From Bryobacteraceae bacterium (GTDB lineage: Bacteria > Acidobacteriota > Terriglobia > Bryobacterales > Bryobacteraceae), in assembly GCA_025056455.1 (NCBI GenBank), contig JANWVY010000010.1:88950-152949 (forward strand): a stretch of 64,000 nt of DNA, read 5' to 3'. Within the stretch, counting starts at the first letter, position 1. Each line of letters starts with the position of its first letter. The notes under the pieces were generated by a model. That model ran no database searches and was not told the DNA's origin. It saw nothing but the letters and a program-made list of their open reading frames with translations. Below, in pieces: positions 1 to 9,221 of the stretch. Made by a program: the position numbers and the translations under genes.

Positions 1-2697
1 CTTGCAACCAGAGATCCCGTCGCAGGAGTGTTTAGGCTGAAAAGACCAAGTCCGATATGATAGGTGCCTGCGCGTAGAGGCGGACGGCTCGTGGGCACGA
101 TCGAAATCTCTTCGTTCCCACTTTCCGAAAAAGAAGCATAGTCTGCCAGCAAAGCTCCCGTCGGAGTGAGTTGGGGCGGCGCACCGAAACGAACAAAGAG
201 GTCTAAGTCGATCTCGGGAGAATCCGCCTCGACAGCGATATCAAGACGTGTGGCTCCTTCGGGCACGGTGATTTGAAAACCATCGCGGCCAGCGAAAAGC
301 GTGGGTGTCATCACCGCGGGCAAGCGGAACTGTACCGGAATTCCGCTGCGAAGCGTCGTGCCCGAAGTGAACTCGAAGCTCTCGCGTTCCACGGTCGCAG
401 TGATCACCCCGCTAGCGGGCCTGCTGCGGCTGAAGACGCCAATGCTAATGAAATAAGCGCCGGCAACAAGAGGCGGCTGGCTCGAAAGGTCAATGACGAG
501 CGTCTCGTCCCCACTGCGAGACATGGCCGCGTAGTCTGCCAGAATGTTCCCTTCGCGGTCGACGTCATTATCCTGGCCAAAACGAACGAACAAGTCGGTG
601 TCTACGCTGGGATCATCCGCTTTCAGTTCCACGGTTAGCCGGCTAGCGCCTGGTGGTACGTCAATCCGGAAGCTGCGATTGCCCACAAAGAGCGTGTTCT
701 GCGGAACGGGTGGCAGGGAGAACTTCACGCCTACGCCGGAAGTCAGCACGGTAACGGCGGATGGAGCTGGCGGAGGCGGCGTCGTGGAGACCGTGGCGGT
801 GAGGAAACCCGTGACCTCCGCACCTTTGGTGAACAGGCCGAGCGCGATGAAGTAGGTACCTGCTCGCAAGGAAGGGGAGGAGGTCGGCAAAATCACCAGG
901 GTGGCCGCACCGGAAGGAGCCTCCACCATATGGTCCGCCACGGCAACCCCATCCCGCACCACGACGTCTTGACCGAAGCGAGCGTAAAGGTCAAGGTCCG
1001 CCGGCCCGGAAGCCGTCGAGGCGGATAGGCGAATCTCCAGCCGGTTCGCTCCCTGCGGAACTTGCACTCGGAATCCGCGATTGCCCGCAAAAAGCGTTGG
1101 CGCGCTCACCGCAGTCAGCCGGAACGGCGTGGCTACGCCACTGGTGAGCGTGACCGGTCCCGTGACCGGAGGCGGGGGCGCAGCTATCGTTGTGATTGTT
1201 GCGGTCACAGTGGCTTGGACGATCACCCCGGGGCGTGAACAATCCGAAGCCTATAAAGTAAGTGCCAGGTCGCAAGGCAGGCCCGGAGATGGTAATGTCC
1301 TCGGTTCCGTCCGGACGCTCAGACCGAGCATCCGCGACCACCCGTCCACCCTCAAGCCCGATGTCCTGTCCAGCGCGAGCATACAAATCCACATCTGCAC
1401 TCGCAGGTGTCGTGCGCAGCGTGATTTGAAGACTCGTAGCGTTTTCCGGCACGTTGATGGTAAATCCATTGGTGCCACGGAACAGCGTCGGACTACTCAC
1501 TGGACCCAGGGTGAAGCTACGGGGCTGACCAGAGATAAGGACATTGGCGGGCACCGTTGGCCCGGTCGCTGTAGTCACCGTAGCTGTCACCGTGAGTTGA
1601 ATGCTCTTGTTGGGCGTGAACACTCCAAAGGCGATATAGTAAACATCCGGCTGCAACTGAGGCGGGGTAACGACGACCGATTCGTTAGAATCGCCATCCC
1701 GTTCCGAACGAAAGTCGGCCACCACTCGACCGTTTTCAAGCACTACGTTCTGCCCGCGACGCACATAGAGATCTACATCCGCCTCGGGCGTCGTTGAACG
1801 GAGCGTCACTTCGAGCCGCGTCGCATTGGGTGGAACGATAATGGTAAAGCTGTTGGTCCCAGCAACCAGCGTGGGGCGCGCAAAAGGCGGCAAGGTGAAA
1901 CTGCGTGGCTCACTTGAGACCAGAGGGTTCTGCGTGCCCGCAGGCGGCGGCGTGCCACCAAGGACCGTAGCCGTAACAGAAACCTGAATGGGCGTATTCC
2001 GCGTGTAGACTCCAAAGGCGATAAAGTAGGTGCCCGGCTGCAACTGGGGCGGGGTAATGACGATCGATTCATTGGAATCTCCCTCCCGTTCGGAACGAAA
2101 ATCAGCCACCACTCGACCGCCTTCTAGGCCCACATCTTGGTCGCGGCGGACATAGAGATCGACATCGGCATTCAAGGTGATCGCTCGCATGGTGACTTCG
2201 AGCCGCGTAGCCCCCTGCGGCACTGTAATGGTCAAACCCGAAGAGCCATTAAACAGGGTTGGGTTCTGCACGGGAGGAAAATTCACCGTGCGAGGAACAC
2301 CCGAGGTCAGGGCCTGGCCCGTGGTCGGCGGCAGCGATGATCCGGCCGTTACCGTGGCGGTCAGCGTCGTGCGGATTTCCACCCCCGGCGTAAACACACC
2401 CAGGGCGATAAACCATGCTCCGACGCGGAGATTGTTCCCCGTGATGACGATTTGCTCGTCTCCGGCGGGACCTTCCGAGCGAAAGTCAGCTACCGCACGT
2501 CCCCCTTCGAGCGTGACATCCTGGCCAAAGCGAGCGTAGAGGTCAACATCGACATTGGGAGTAGAGGTCCGGAGCGTGATTTCTAACCGCGTGGCGCCCG
2601 CCGGAACATTAATCGTGAAGCCATTGGGGCCGTTTAGCAACCGGGCAGAAGTCACAGCTGGAATCGTGATGCTGCGAGGCTGCCCTGAGATTAGCGG
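1..2697 (-). repeat. Tandem PPC-domain coding repeats (at least seven units of about 390 bp)
   Basis: Seven diverged in-tandem units are readable on the minus strand. Each begins with a segment like SGxPRSFTLPPVxxPTLFxG, continues through VPxGATRLEVTLR and DVDLYxRxGQD, and ends with GTYFIxxGVFT and a short TAT-rich linker. Four units precede the frameshift at 1226-1233 and three follow it. PPC domains are usually removed or used as carbohydrate- or surface-binding modules of secreted proteases. Confidence 0.8.
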
Positions 2698-4122
2698 CCC
2701 ACCGGCAGGAAGGTTGGCCGCCGGAGGCGTCGTTGTCGCGCGGCCTTCAAGAAACTCGCGAATGACCGGATAAAAGCTAGAAAACCGCCCGTAGTTATCG
2801 GCAAACGGGGATTTGGCGCAGTATTCGAGCGCCGTATCGGCCTTGGGTCCGTGGCTCAAAATGCCAACCAATATGAGGTTCTCGCGAAACAGTCCCGAGC
2901 CTGACGATCCGCCTTCGGTCAGTCCACCTCCGCCCCAGAAAGCGCCCACAAACGTCTCGAGATCTTTCCCCGAAAAGGGCACGGGCAGGCGCGAGGTTCC
3001 AAAGGAAATGCGCTGATAGTCACCCGCGGGATGATGGATCCCAGTAACTGACAGCCCAGGGGGCAGCGGTGAAGGATCCCACCCCGAAAAATTCACGCCG
3101 TCGGGCAGACTGGTGAGTTGAATTAAGGCCGCATCGCCCGCGTTCACTGCCGTACCTGCGAGATAGCGCGCTCCAAGTGTACGCGGCACGTTGCGGCGGT
3201 CCGGCGGCGCACCATTACAGCGAGCGGCTCGATAATGCCAAAACGCGTTCACGGTTCGCGCCGTCGCATCATTCGCGATGCAGTGCCGCGCAGTCAGAAA
3301 GTAAGGAATCCGGCTCTCATTACGGGTGTTTAGCAACGTTCCCGAGCAGGTCGCCGTTCGGCCGTTGGATTCAAACAGAATTTGGGCGACCGCTTTCGCT
3401 GTTTCCTCCCATTCGGGGTGGCAACTCACATCCAGATGGCAGGAGGCAGCGGTAGCGCGAACCGGAGTCTTTGAATCCGCAAACAGCGGCAGCCCATCCG
3501 GAGTGAGGTGGGAAATGGTGCGAACCTCGAAGGGAGGATGATCAATCGGTCCGAGAGCCGACGCTGGCTCGTACTCAATCACAAGGTTTTCGTTCAGAAC
3601 AATGTCGCTCCAGAAATCGCCATCGCCAAAAATTCCGCGGCCCGTATACGGGCCATGGATCTCGGCCTCATCCCCCGAGCCGTCATGCACCCATACCCGG
3701 CCTGGGCCCACATCAAAGCGGGTGAAATGGACCCGCAACCCGGCCGCGCCGGGCGAACGAATGGAAACTCGCCAAACTTGCCTACCGCTGTCGAGCACAT
3801 CGACGCGGGCCATCTGAAACACTTGCTCGGGCAGGTCCCGATGGAGTCCAGCAAAAGCCAGGCCTTCCGCCAGTCCTTGGCGCGCGGCAGCAATTTCGCG
3901 ATCCGCGAGGACGGAGAGCCGGTATTCGGCCGCTGGCCGGAGTCTCATCGCGCGGCTCGGGATTGAGAGACGGAGCTCACGGAGGCGGCGAGCAGTCTCG
4001 GGATCAGAGTGCCGGAGCGCGCGCATGGGCCGGGCAACCGCAGCAGGTTCTACCTGACCCAAGGCAGCCACTCTCAACAACACGAAACAAAACAGCAACG
4101 TTGCAGCGGCGCGGAAAGGCAT
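1..4122 (-). CDS. Secreted trypsin-like serine protease with tandem PPC domains; frameshifted, runs off left edge
   Basis: The start at 4122 gives a hydrophobic signal peptide (about residues 4-22). Residues about 225-455 resemble lysyl-endopeptidase-like S1 proteases: His280 in TARHC, Asp330 in NAGDAAL and Ser407 in GGSSGSG form a plausible catalytic triad, with paired cysteines nearby. From about residue 475 onward the protein is an array of about 125-residue repeats of the pre-peptidase C-terminal (PPC) type, each with a DVDLYxRxGQD core and a GTYFIxxGxFT end. The reading frame breaks at the CCCCGGGG run at 1226-1233. Shifting by one base restores three more PPC repeats, open without a stop to position 1, so the C-terminus lies outside the window. 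In the original frame the protein would stop at 991 (1043 residues, last 75 or so nonsense). It is probably exported; substrate unknown. Either a real one-base insertion or a sequence error. Confidence 0.85.
1226..1233 (-). other. Frameshift site in the PPC-protease gene
   Basis: On the minus strand the repeat end reads FTPRGDRPS in the long frame. With one C or G fewer in the CCCCGGGG run it reads FTPGVIVQATVTATI, matching the other repeats (for example FTPGVEIRTTLTATV around 2390). The downstream frame then encodes PPC repeats 5 to 7 with no stop to the window edge. Confidence 0.85.
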
Positions 4123-4385
4123 ACGGGCCCGACATTTTAGCTCACCACGGTCAGGCGAGCAAAATGAGGCCTCGCGGGGGAATCGATTGTCCTCTGCCGC
4201 GTCCAGGTAGACTCATCCCAGCCTGCAGTTTGCAGGGCTCTCCCCTAGACCTGACCCAACACCCTACCCCACACCGAGGCCCCGCACTCGCCCCACGGCC
4301 GAAGGCCGCCGCGCCTCCTTACGGCGCCTCGGACGTCCAGTTCGAGGCGGGATTTGCATCCGTGAACCCAAGCAAACGATGGGTT

Positions 4386-5777
4386 CTAGTTGGCTGGCAG
4401 CGGAATCCGCTCTGGTTTGGCGAACTCCCCACTCATACGCGGAGGCAAACGCCATACGGCAGTCCCTTCGCGATCGGTAAAGTACAGATGAGACTCCGAG
4501 GGTTTCTTGGTGTCGCCGTCGGCCCATAGTGCGTAAAATTGCGGATGGGCGTTGACCGGCCTGCGAGCGTAAGTGTGGTTTTTCTCCCTGGCCGCCGTCA
4601 ACCGTTTCACTCGCTTCCAACTGCCGCCCCGGTCCCGGCTCAGCCACATCACCATATCACCGCCAGCCATGTAAGGCTGTGGACCTGGCTCCGTAGGCGC
4701 GATGATTCGCCAGGTTCCGCCAGGTTCGATCCAGATTGCCCCAAAGTCGTAGTTGTGATCCGAACGGGCAAACTCTCGAATCTCCCAGTTTTTTCCCGTC
4801 CAGCGAGCTGTATGCCAGATTCGCGGATCGTTCTTGGGCCCCGCCTCATAACCGTTGCTCGTCAAATAGAGGATTACGGGATGGCCATCCGCCTCAAACG
4901 CTAAATCTTTTAAATAGACCAATCGCCGTTCAGCCTGGTAGTTGTGCACCAAGGCCGGGTTATCCGCGGAGCGCAGCGGCAGATTCAAGATTTGCCCTGA
5001 GACCGTTGTCCAGATCTGACCAAGATCTCGGGTTTCAGCGTAATAGAGATTGGTTCGAGCGTTGAGACCCAGCGGTTTTGGATGAAAATTAAAGGCGGTG
5101 GCTGAACGCCCTGAAGCATGCGCTGTCACCTGGTAGTGCCCCAAGTCCACCCGGGCGAAAAGTCGCGCGGGGGTCCACTCCCGCCCATCCAAGCTCGTGC
5201 TCCAGTACAAGCTGCGTCCTCCGTCTTCATAGATCGTATGGAGGAAGAAGAACCCCTGGCCGCGGTGGAACCAGGGATGCCCATAGGAAAAGTTCGTGGT
5301 CCGCACGAGATCAAACTCGCGAATATCGAAAGGCCTTCGACTGCGGTGGATGTAGGATGGTCGGACTGTTCCATGAGCGTTTGAGAAGATCCAGAGATGC
5401 CCGCCGTCATCAATGGCCATCACCGGGTTGTCATGGGCGTCGTTGGTCTTTTTGTTCAGCAATTGTGTGGGCCGCGGCACCAAACCCGTGCGGTGGTCAA
5501 AATAAGACACCATGATCAGAAGCTCCTGTTTGCCCTCTACGCTGCCGCCGTAGCAGAAGAATGTCTTTTGCTGCGACGGCACATGGATTGCGATCGGAGA
5601 CTGCTGGTGCGGATAAGTGGCGAAGCCACCGCTGTACTTGAATCGATACTCGTCGTGCGAGGGCTGATTGGAATACCAAATGCCGCGGTAGCCGTCTAAC
5701 ACAACAGGGACTTCTCCCAGCGCAGGCCCGGCGAACAAAGCCGCTGCTAAGAACCAGGTTGAGTTCTCAGGTCGCAT
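4386..5777 (-). CDS. Secreted BNR_4-repeat (sialidase-fold) protein
   Basis: 463 residues with an N-terminal signal peptide (about 1-21, cleavage near ALG-EV). The body carries the features of BNR_4 family proteins: an early GYRGIWY motif, repeated Asp-box-like turns such as STSLDGREWTP and SRDRGGSWKRV, and a beta-propeller-like periodicity. Proteins of this family are common in Acidobacteria, Planctomycetes and Verrucomicrobia and are thought to bind or cleave glycans, but no catalytic set is certain from sequence here. It ends 263 bp before the protease gene; no ribosome site of good strength is visible before the ATG. It reads as a single gene. Confidence 0.75.
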   Translation of the reverse strand: MRPENSTWFLAAALFAGPALGEVPVVLDGYRGIWYSNQPSHDEYRFKYSGGFATYPHQQSPIAIHVPSQQKTFFCYGGSVEGKQELLIMVSYFDHRTGLVPRPTQLLNKKTNDAHDNPVMAIDDGGHLWIFSNAHGTVRPSYIHRSRRPFDIREFDLVRTTNFSYGHPWFHRGQGFFFLHTIYEDGGRSLYWSTSLDGREWTPARLFARVDLGHYQVTAHASGRSATAFNFHPKPLGLNARTNLYYAETRDLGQIWTTVSGQILNLPLRSADNPALVHNYQAERRLVYLKDLAFEADGHPVILYLTSNGYEAGPKNDPRIWHTARWTGKNWEIREFARSDHNYDFGAIWIEPGGTWRIIAPTEPGPQPYMAGGDMVMWLSRDRGGSWKRVKRLTAAREKNHTYARRPVNAHPQFYALWADGDTKKPSESHLYFTDREGTAVWRLPPRMSGEFAKPERIPLPAN

Positions 5778-5798
5778 ACACGCTCGATCGGTTTCCGG

Positions 5799-8174
5799 TC
5801 AAAAGAAAAATCGTAGAGCAAAGCGGAGCTGCCGCTCGTCGGCCCGCGCGCTCGTAATTTCCGTGTAGCCACCCAAGCTCCGGATGCTGCCGTCGCTGTT
5901 CAGCACCAAATTCGATACGTTTGTACCCGGATTGTTGAAGTGCGGGGTGTTGGTAGCGTTGAATGCCTCAGCGCGAAACTGCAAGTGCAGGCGCTCGGTC
6001 ACTGCGAATGTCCGAAAGAGCCCTAGATCCAGGTTCACTAGTCCTGGCCCTCGCAAGTTCGACAGTCCTGCGTTGCCAAAACGAGCCGCTGTAACCGGTG
6101 CAAAGGCAGTGGGGTCAAAGTAGGACTGTCCCGGCCCTGTCCCTCCCAAGATGGCCACCTTCGGCTTCACTTGGTCGGCCACCTGGCTGTTGCCCGGCGC
6201 ATTTAGAGGAGTTGGCGATGAAGTGACCGTGAAGGGAGTACCGCTGTAGGCGCTGAAAATACCGTTAATCTGCCAGCCTCCTGCTAGCAACGCAGGAAGT
6301 CCTGCTTTAGCCCTCGCTTTTCCTCTACCAAACGGCAGTTCCCAAATACCAAAGAGGCGGAGATTTTGAGGGCGGTCAAAGCTGAGGAGTGAACGATTCC
6401 TCGCCAGCACCTCAACCCAGTTGAAGAACAGTCCGCTGTCGTTGTTCTCCCCAAACCCCAGAGCTTTGCTCCAAGTATAGGCGGCGCCGAGGCTGAAACC
6501 TTGACGAAAACGCCTGTCCATCTGAACTTGCAAAGAGTCATAAACAGACGTATAAGCTGGCTCGTGCAACGTGGTTGCGACGTTCCGGCGGAACGCAGCA
6601 AAGAAGGGCCGCCCGGCCGCTCCACCGCCTGGCGGCGCCGCGTTCAAGACCCGGCGGTTGGTCAGCCGGATGGTTCGCGAGGCCACATAGCCTGCTTGAG
6701 CGACAAAGCCCCACCGCAGCTCCCGCTGCAGCGTAAAGTTGAACGACTGCACATAGCCCCGATCAAAACGTTGTGGAATCGTCAGGGTAGTCACCGAGGG
6801 AGGAAGCTCTAGCACGCCCCGACCAATGTCCGGCAGCTCAGGTAGCGGGATGCCGTCCGCTGTACGTCCAGCTGGGGCAAAGGTGTTCGGTGCAACAATC
6901 GACTGCTCGATCACTGTGGGGTAGGAACTCCGGAGGGGAATCGCCAACGGGAAGGGGTCAATGCTGATCCCGTACCCAGCCCGAATTACGAGCTTTTCCA
7001 TCGCCCGCCAAGCCAAGCCCACCCGCGGCGCAAATAGCTTTTTGCTCAGCTCTACGCCTGTGTCAAGTGGTGTAGCCCCCAGCCCGCCGATTAGCATCTG
7101 GTTGGTCGTCCAGTCGTAGCGCTCTACCCCGCGCTTTACCCGCGTCACCATCGGATAGTACTCCCACCGTAATCCTAGGTTGAAGGTGAGTTTGCGCGTT
7201 AGCTGCCAGCGGTCACGCACGTAAAAACCCATATTCGTTAACCGGGTACGCATGAAATCTGTCGTTGGAATACTCTTGCCAAAGCTGCTTGGCAACCCCA
7301 ATAGAAATGCGGCTAACGAATTAAACTGGTTGGGCGCTAGCCCGCCATTCAGCGCCGTTATGCCGCCGGTGAAGTTGAACCCTCCGCGCGGACCAAAACT
7401 ACCCGCTGGCTGGTAATGGTTCATGTGCTGCCGAGCGATTTCTCCTCCCCAGCGGAAGTTGTGCGCGCCACGGGTCCAACTGGCGTTGGCAGAATACTGA
7501 AACTGACGGTCAGTGCGAAAACGAGGGCTCGAAGCAATATATCCGCCCATACCTTCATAATTGGTGACCTGAAAGCCCGGAAAACCACTTTCTCGCACCG
7601 TCGGACCATTGGTGCCGGGAATCTTCAGCACGTCGAGTCCGATATTTCGCCCGAAGAATTCATCGTGGCCATTCTGGTTTTGCTCGGTGTAGCCAAAATG
7701 GCCATCGACCAGCACCGAAGGTGTAAAGACATGTGTACCGCCCAACGTAAGACTATGAACCGTACCTCTGTCGCTACCTGGAAACGTGGACGCAACGCCG
7801 CGCCCGCCAGCTTCGCCCAGCGCCGGCGGGTCGTACGTCCTGTAGCGAAACAGCGCATACCGACCAAATAGGGAAGACTTGGCGCCCGAGTACCAGTTGA
7901 GTTTTCCATCATAGTTATTGCGATCGATCAACATCGGGGCCGAGGCAAAGAAGTTTTGTGCGAAACGGTCAAATGTCGGTTCGGGAACCAAAGCTAGCAC
8001 CTGGCGCGAGACGCGGTCAATTCGCGAGGCCGGGATGAGCAGATTCGGAAATGGCTGCCGCCCGGCGCCATTGGAGGCCCCAGTAGCTGGATCGTTAGAA
8101 ACTTCACCAACCGACTCCGTGAAAACATGACAGCCTGATTCTATTTCCCGGGCGCGCAAGAGGCAACCAGCCAA
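5799..8174 (-). CDS. N-terminally truncated TonB-dependent receptor (Oar-like), probable remnant
   Basis: The 791-residue frame matches the middle and C-terminal barrel of the Oar/CarboxypepD_reg TonB receptors common in Solibacteres. It includes DPATG-GRQPFPNLLIPASRID near the start, ARxGLAWR, barrel strands, and a terminal RFALRFFF ending in Phe. The full-length relative at 60227-63427 has 1066 residues; this one lacks the signal peptide, carboxypeptidase-regulatory domain, TonB box and most of the plug (about 300 residues). Homology starts only about 25 residues into the frame, just before the complete neighbouring gene that begins after 8194, so there is no room for the missing part. The frame itself is undecayed, which suggests recent truncation. 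A functional receptor is unlikely. Confidence 0.8.
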   Translation of the reverse strand: MAGCLLRAREIESGCHVFTESVGEVSNDPATGASNGAGRQPFPNLLIPASRIDRVSRQVLALVPEPTFDRFAQNFFASAPMLIDRNNYDGKLNWYSGAKSSLFGRYALFRYRTYDPPALGEAGGRGVASTFPGSDRGTVHSLTLGGTHVFTPSVLVDGHFGYTEQNQNGHDEFFGRNIGLDVLKIPGTNGPTVRESGFPGFQVTNYEGMGGYIASSPRFRTDRQFQYSANASWTRGAHNFRWGGEIARQHMNHYQPAGSFGPRGGFNFTGGITALNGGLAPNQFNSLAAFLLGLPSSFGKSIPTTDFMRTRLTNMGFYVRDRWQLTRKLTFNLGLRWEYYPMVTRVKRGVERYDWTTNQMLIGGLGATPLDTGVELSKKLFAPRVGLAWRAMEKLVIRAGYGISIDPFPLAIPLRSSYPTVIEQSIVAPNTFAPAGRTADGIPLPELPDIGRGVLELPPSVTTLTIPQRFDRGYVQSFNFTLQRELRWGFVAQAGYVASRTIRLTNRRVLNAAPPGGGAAGRPFFAAFRRNVATTLHEPAYTSVYDSLQVQMDRRFRQGFSLGAAYTWSKALGFGENNDSGLFFNWVEVLARNRSLLSFDRPQNLRLFGIWELPFGRGKARAKAGLPALLAGGWQINGIFSAYSGTPFTVTSSPTPLNAPGNSQVADQVKPKVAILGGTGPGQSYFDPTAFAPVTAARFGNAGLSNLRGPGLVNLDLGLFRTFAVTERLHLQFRAEAFNATNTPHFNNPGTNVSNLVLNSDGSIRSLGGYTEITSARADERQLRFALRFFF

Positions 8175-8194
8175 TCCCTGCTCCAGGGATCCGA

Positions 8195-9175
8195 TTAAAC
8201 ATAATCATCCACAAATGTTTTTGCAGGATCGAGACAAGCGGGCTCAACCGAGGCCACCGATTGCGCCACGACGCGACATACGGCAGAAGCTGCCGCCAGA
8301 TCGAGGCGTCCCACCGTGTCGAGCGTAGGAAGCATGCCCCTTATGGCCTCGACGTCAGCGCGGGCGTCCGGCGCCCGGACCGATTCGGGTAACGCCGCGC
8401 GAATCTGCTCTGGCTGCCGATCCGACATCCAGCGATTTGCTGCTAAGAAACATTGAGCGAGCTGGCGCGCCGCTCCGGAGTTCGACTCAAGCCAGCGACG
8501 AAGAGCCATTAAACAAAGTGAAGGATAGATCGGATGTCCTAAGAATTCCTGCGAACCGCGCTCGGTACGCAGGTCGGCCAGAATGGTCAGCGCAGGAAAT
8601 TTCAAAGCCAGCGTCGCTAGCCCGAGGTTGGTCATCATGGCGGCATCCACTTTTCCGTATTCCATGGCGGCGACGGCGCTCGCCGACACGCCAATCGCAA
8701 CCGTCTTCACTTCCTCAAGAGCCACGCCGCGCCGGCGCAAGATGGCGTTTAGTAGGTGATGCGACGAGGAGCCGGGCCCCGGAATGCCCACCTGGCAACC
8801 CCGCAAATCCCTAATGGTCTCGATCCGGCGGGAGGCTTGGGGCGAAACCGCCAGGACGCTTCCCGGCCGGCGAGCGAGACACGCAAACGCCACGACGTCA
8901 CGTCCTGAAGCCACCAGCGGCAAAAGAGCATCATAATAGGCTGTAGCAACATCGCCTTCGCCCGCAAGGAGCGCTTCCATCATGCGGGGAAAGGCCTGGA
9001 AAAACTGAGGCTCCACGACGAGCCGGCGCTGCTCATAGTATCCCAGTCCCGTGCTGAGATGATGGCCGTAAGATTCCGGAAACGTCAACAAGCGCAGCGT
9101 AGAGGCTCGGCGACAGCCCAGTCCCAGCCCGCAGGCAGAGCACAGCAGCCGGCAAACGGCCAAGCGGCGATTCAT
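8195..9175 (-). CDS. NMT1/SsuA-like periplasmic substrate-binding protein, orphan
   Basis: 326 residues with an N-terminal export signal; cysteines around residues 12-21 make a lipoprotein possible, but no canonical lipobox is seen. The fold signature is that of NMT1/THI5, SsuA and TauA-type binding proteins: an early FPESYGHHLSTGLGYYEQ segment, an AFPRMMEALLAGEGDVATAYYD segment, and a DLRGCQVGIPGPGSSSHHLLNAIL segment that matches the hinge region. Members bind thiamine precursors, sulfonates or nitrate-like ligands. No permease or ATPase gene is adjacent, so the ligand cannot be inferred. It lies 20 bp upstream of the truncated TonB receptor on the same strand and is divergent from aceE. Confidence 0.7.
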   Translation of the reverse strand: MNRRLAVCRLLCSACGLGLGCRRASTLRLLTFPESYGHHLSTGLGYYEQRRLVVEPQFFQAFPRMMEALLAGEGDVATAYYDALLPLVASGRDVVAFACLARRPGSVLAVSPQASRRIETIRDLRGCQVGIPGPGSSSHHLLNAILRRRGVALEEVKTVAIGVSASAVAAMEYGKVDAAMMTNLGLATLALKFPALTILADLRTERGSQEFLGHPIYPSLCLMALRRWLESNSGAARQLAQCFLAANRWMSDRQPEQIRAALPESVRAPDARADVEAIRGMLPTLDTVGRLDLAAASAVCRVVAQSVASVEPACLDPAKTFVDDYV

Positions 9176-9221
9176 CGTAGAAACCCCATGGTATTTTGGT
9201 TATTAGCTCTCACTCAACACA

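Noticed and set aside
4260..4385. Hairpin-rich stretch after the BNR_4 gene
   Set aside because: Small GC stems (such as CGGCCTTCGGCCG on the minus strand) occur but no T-run follows, so it is not called a terminator.
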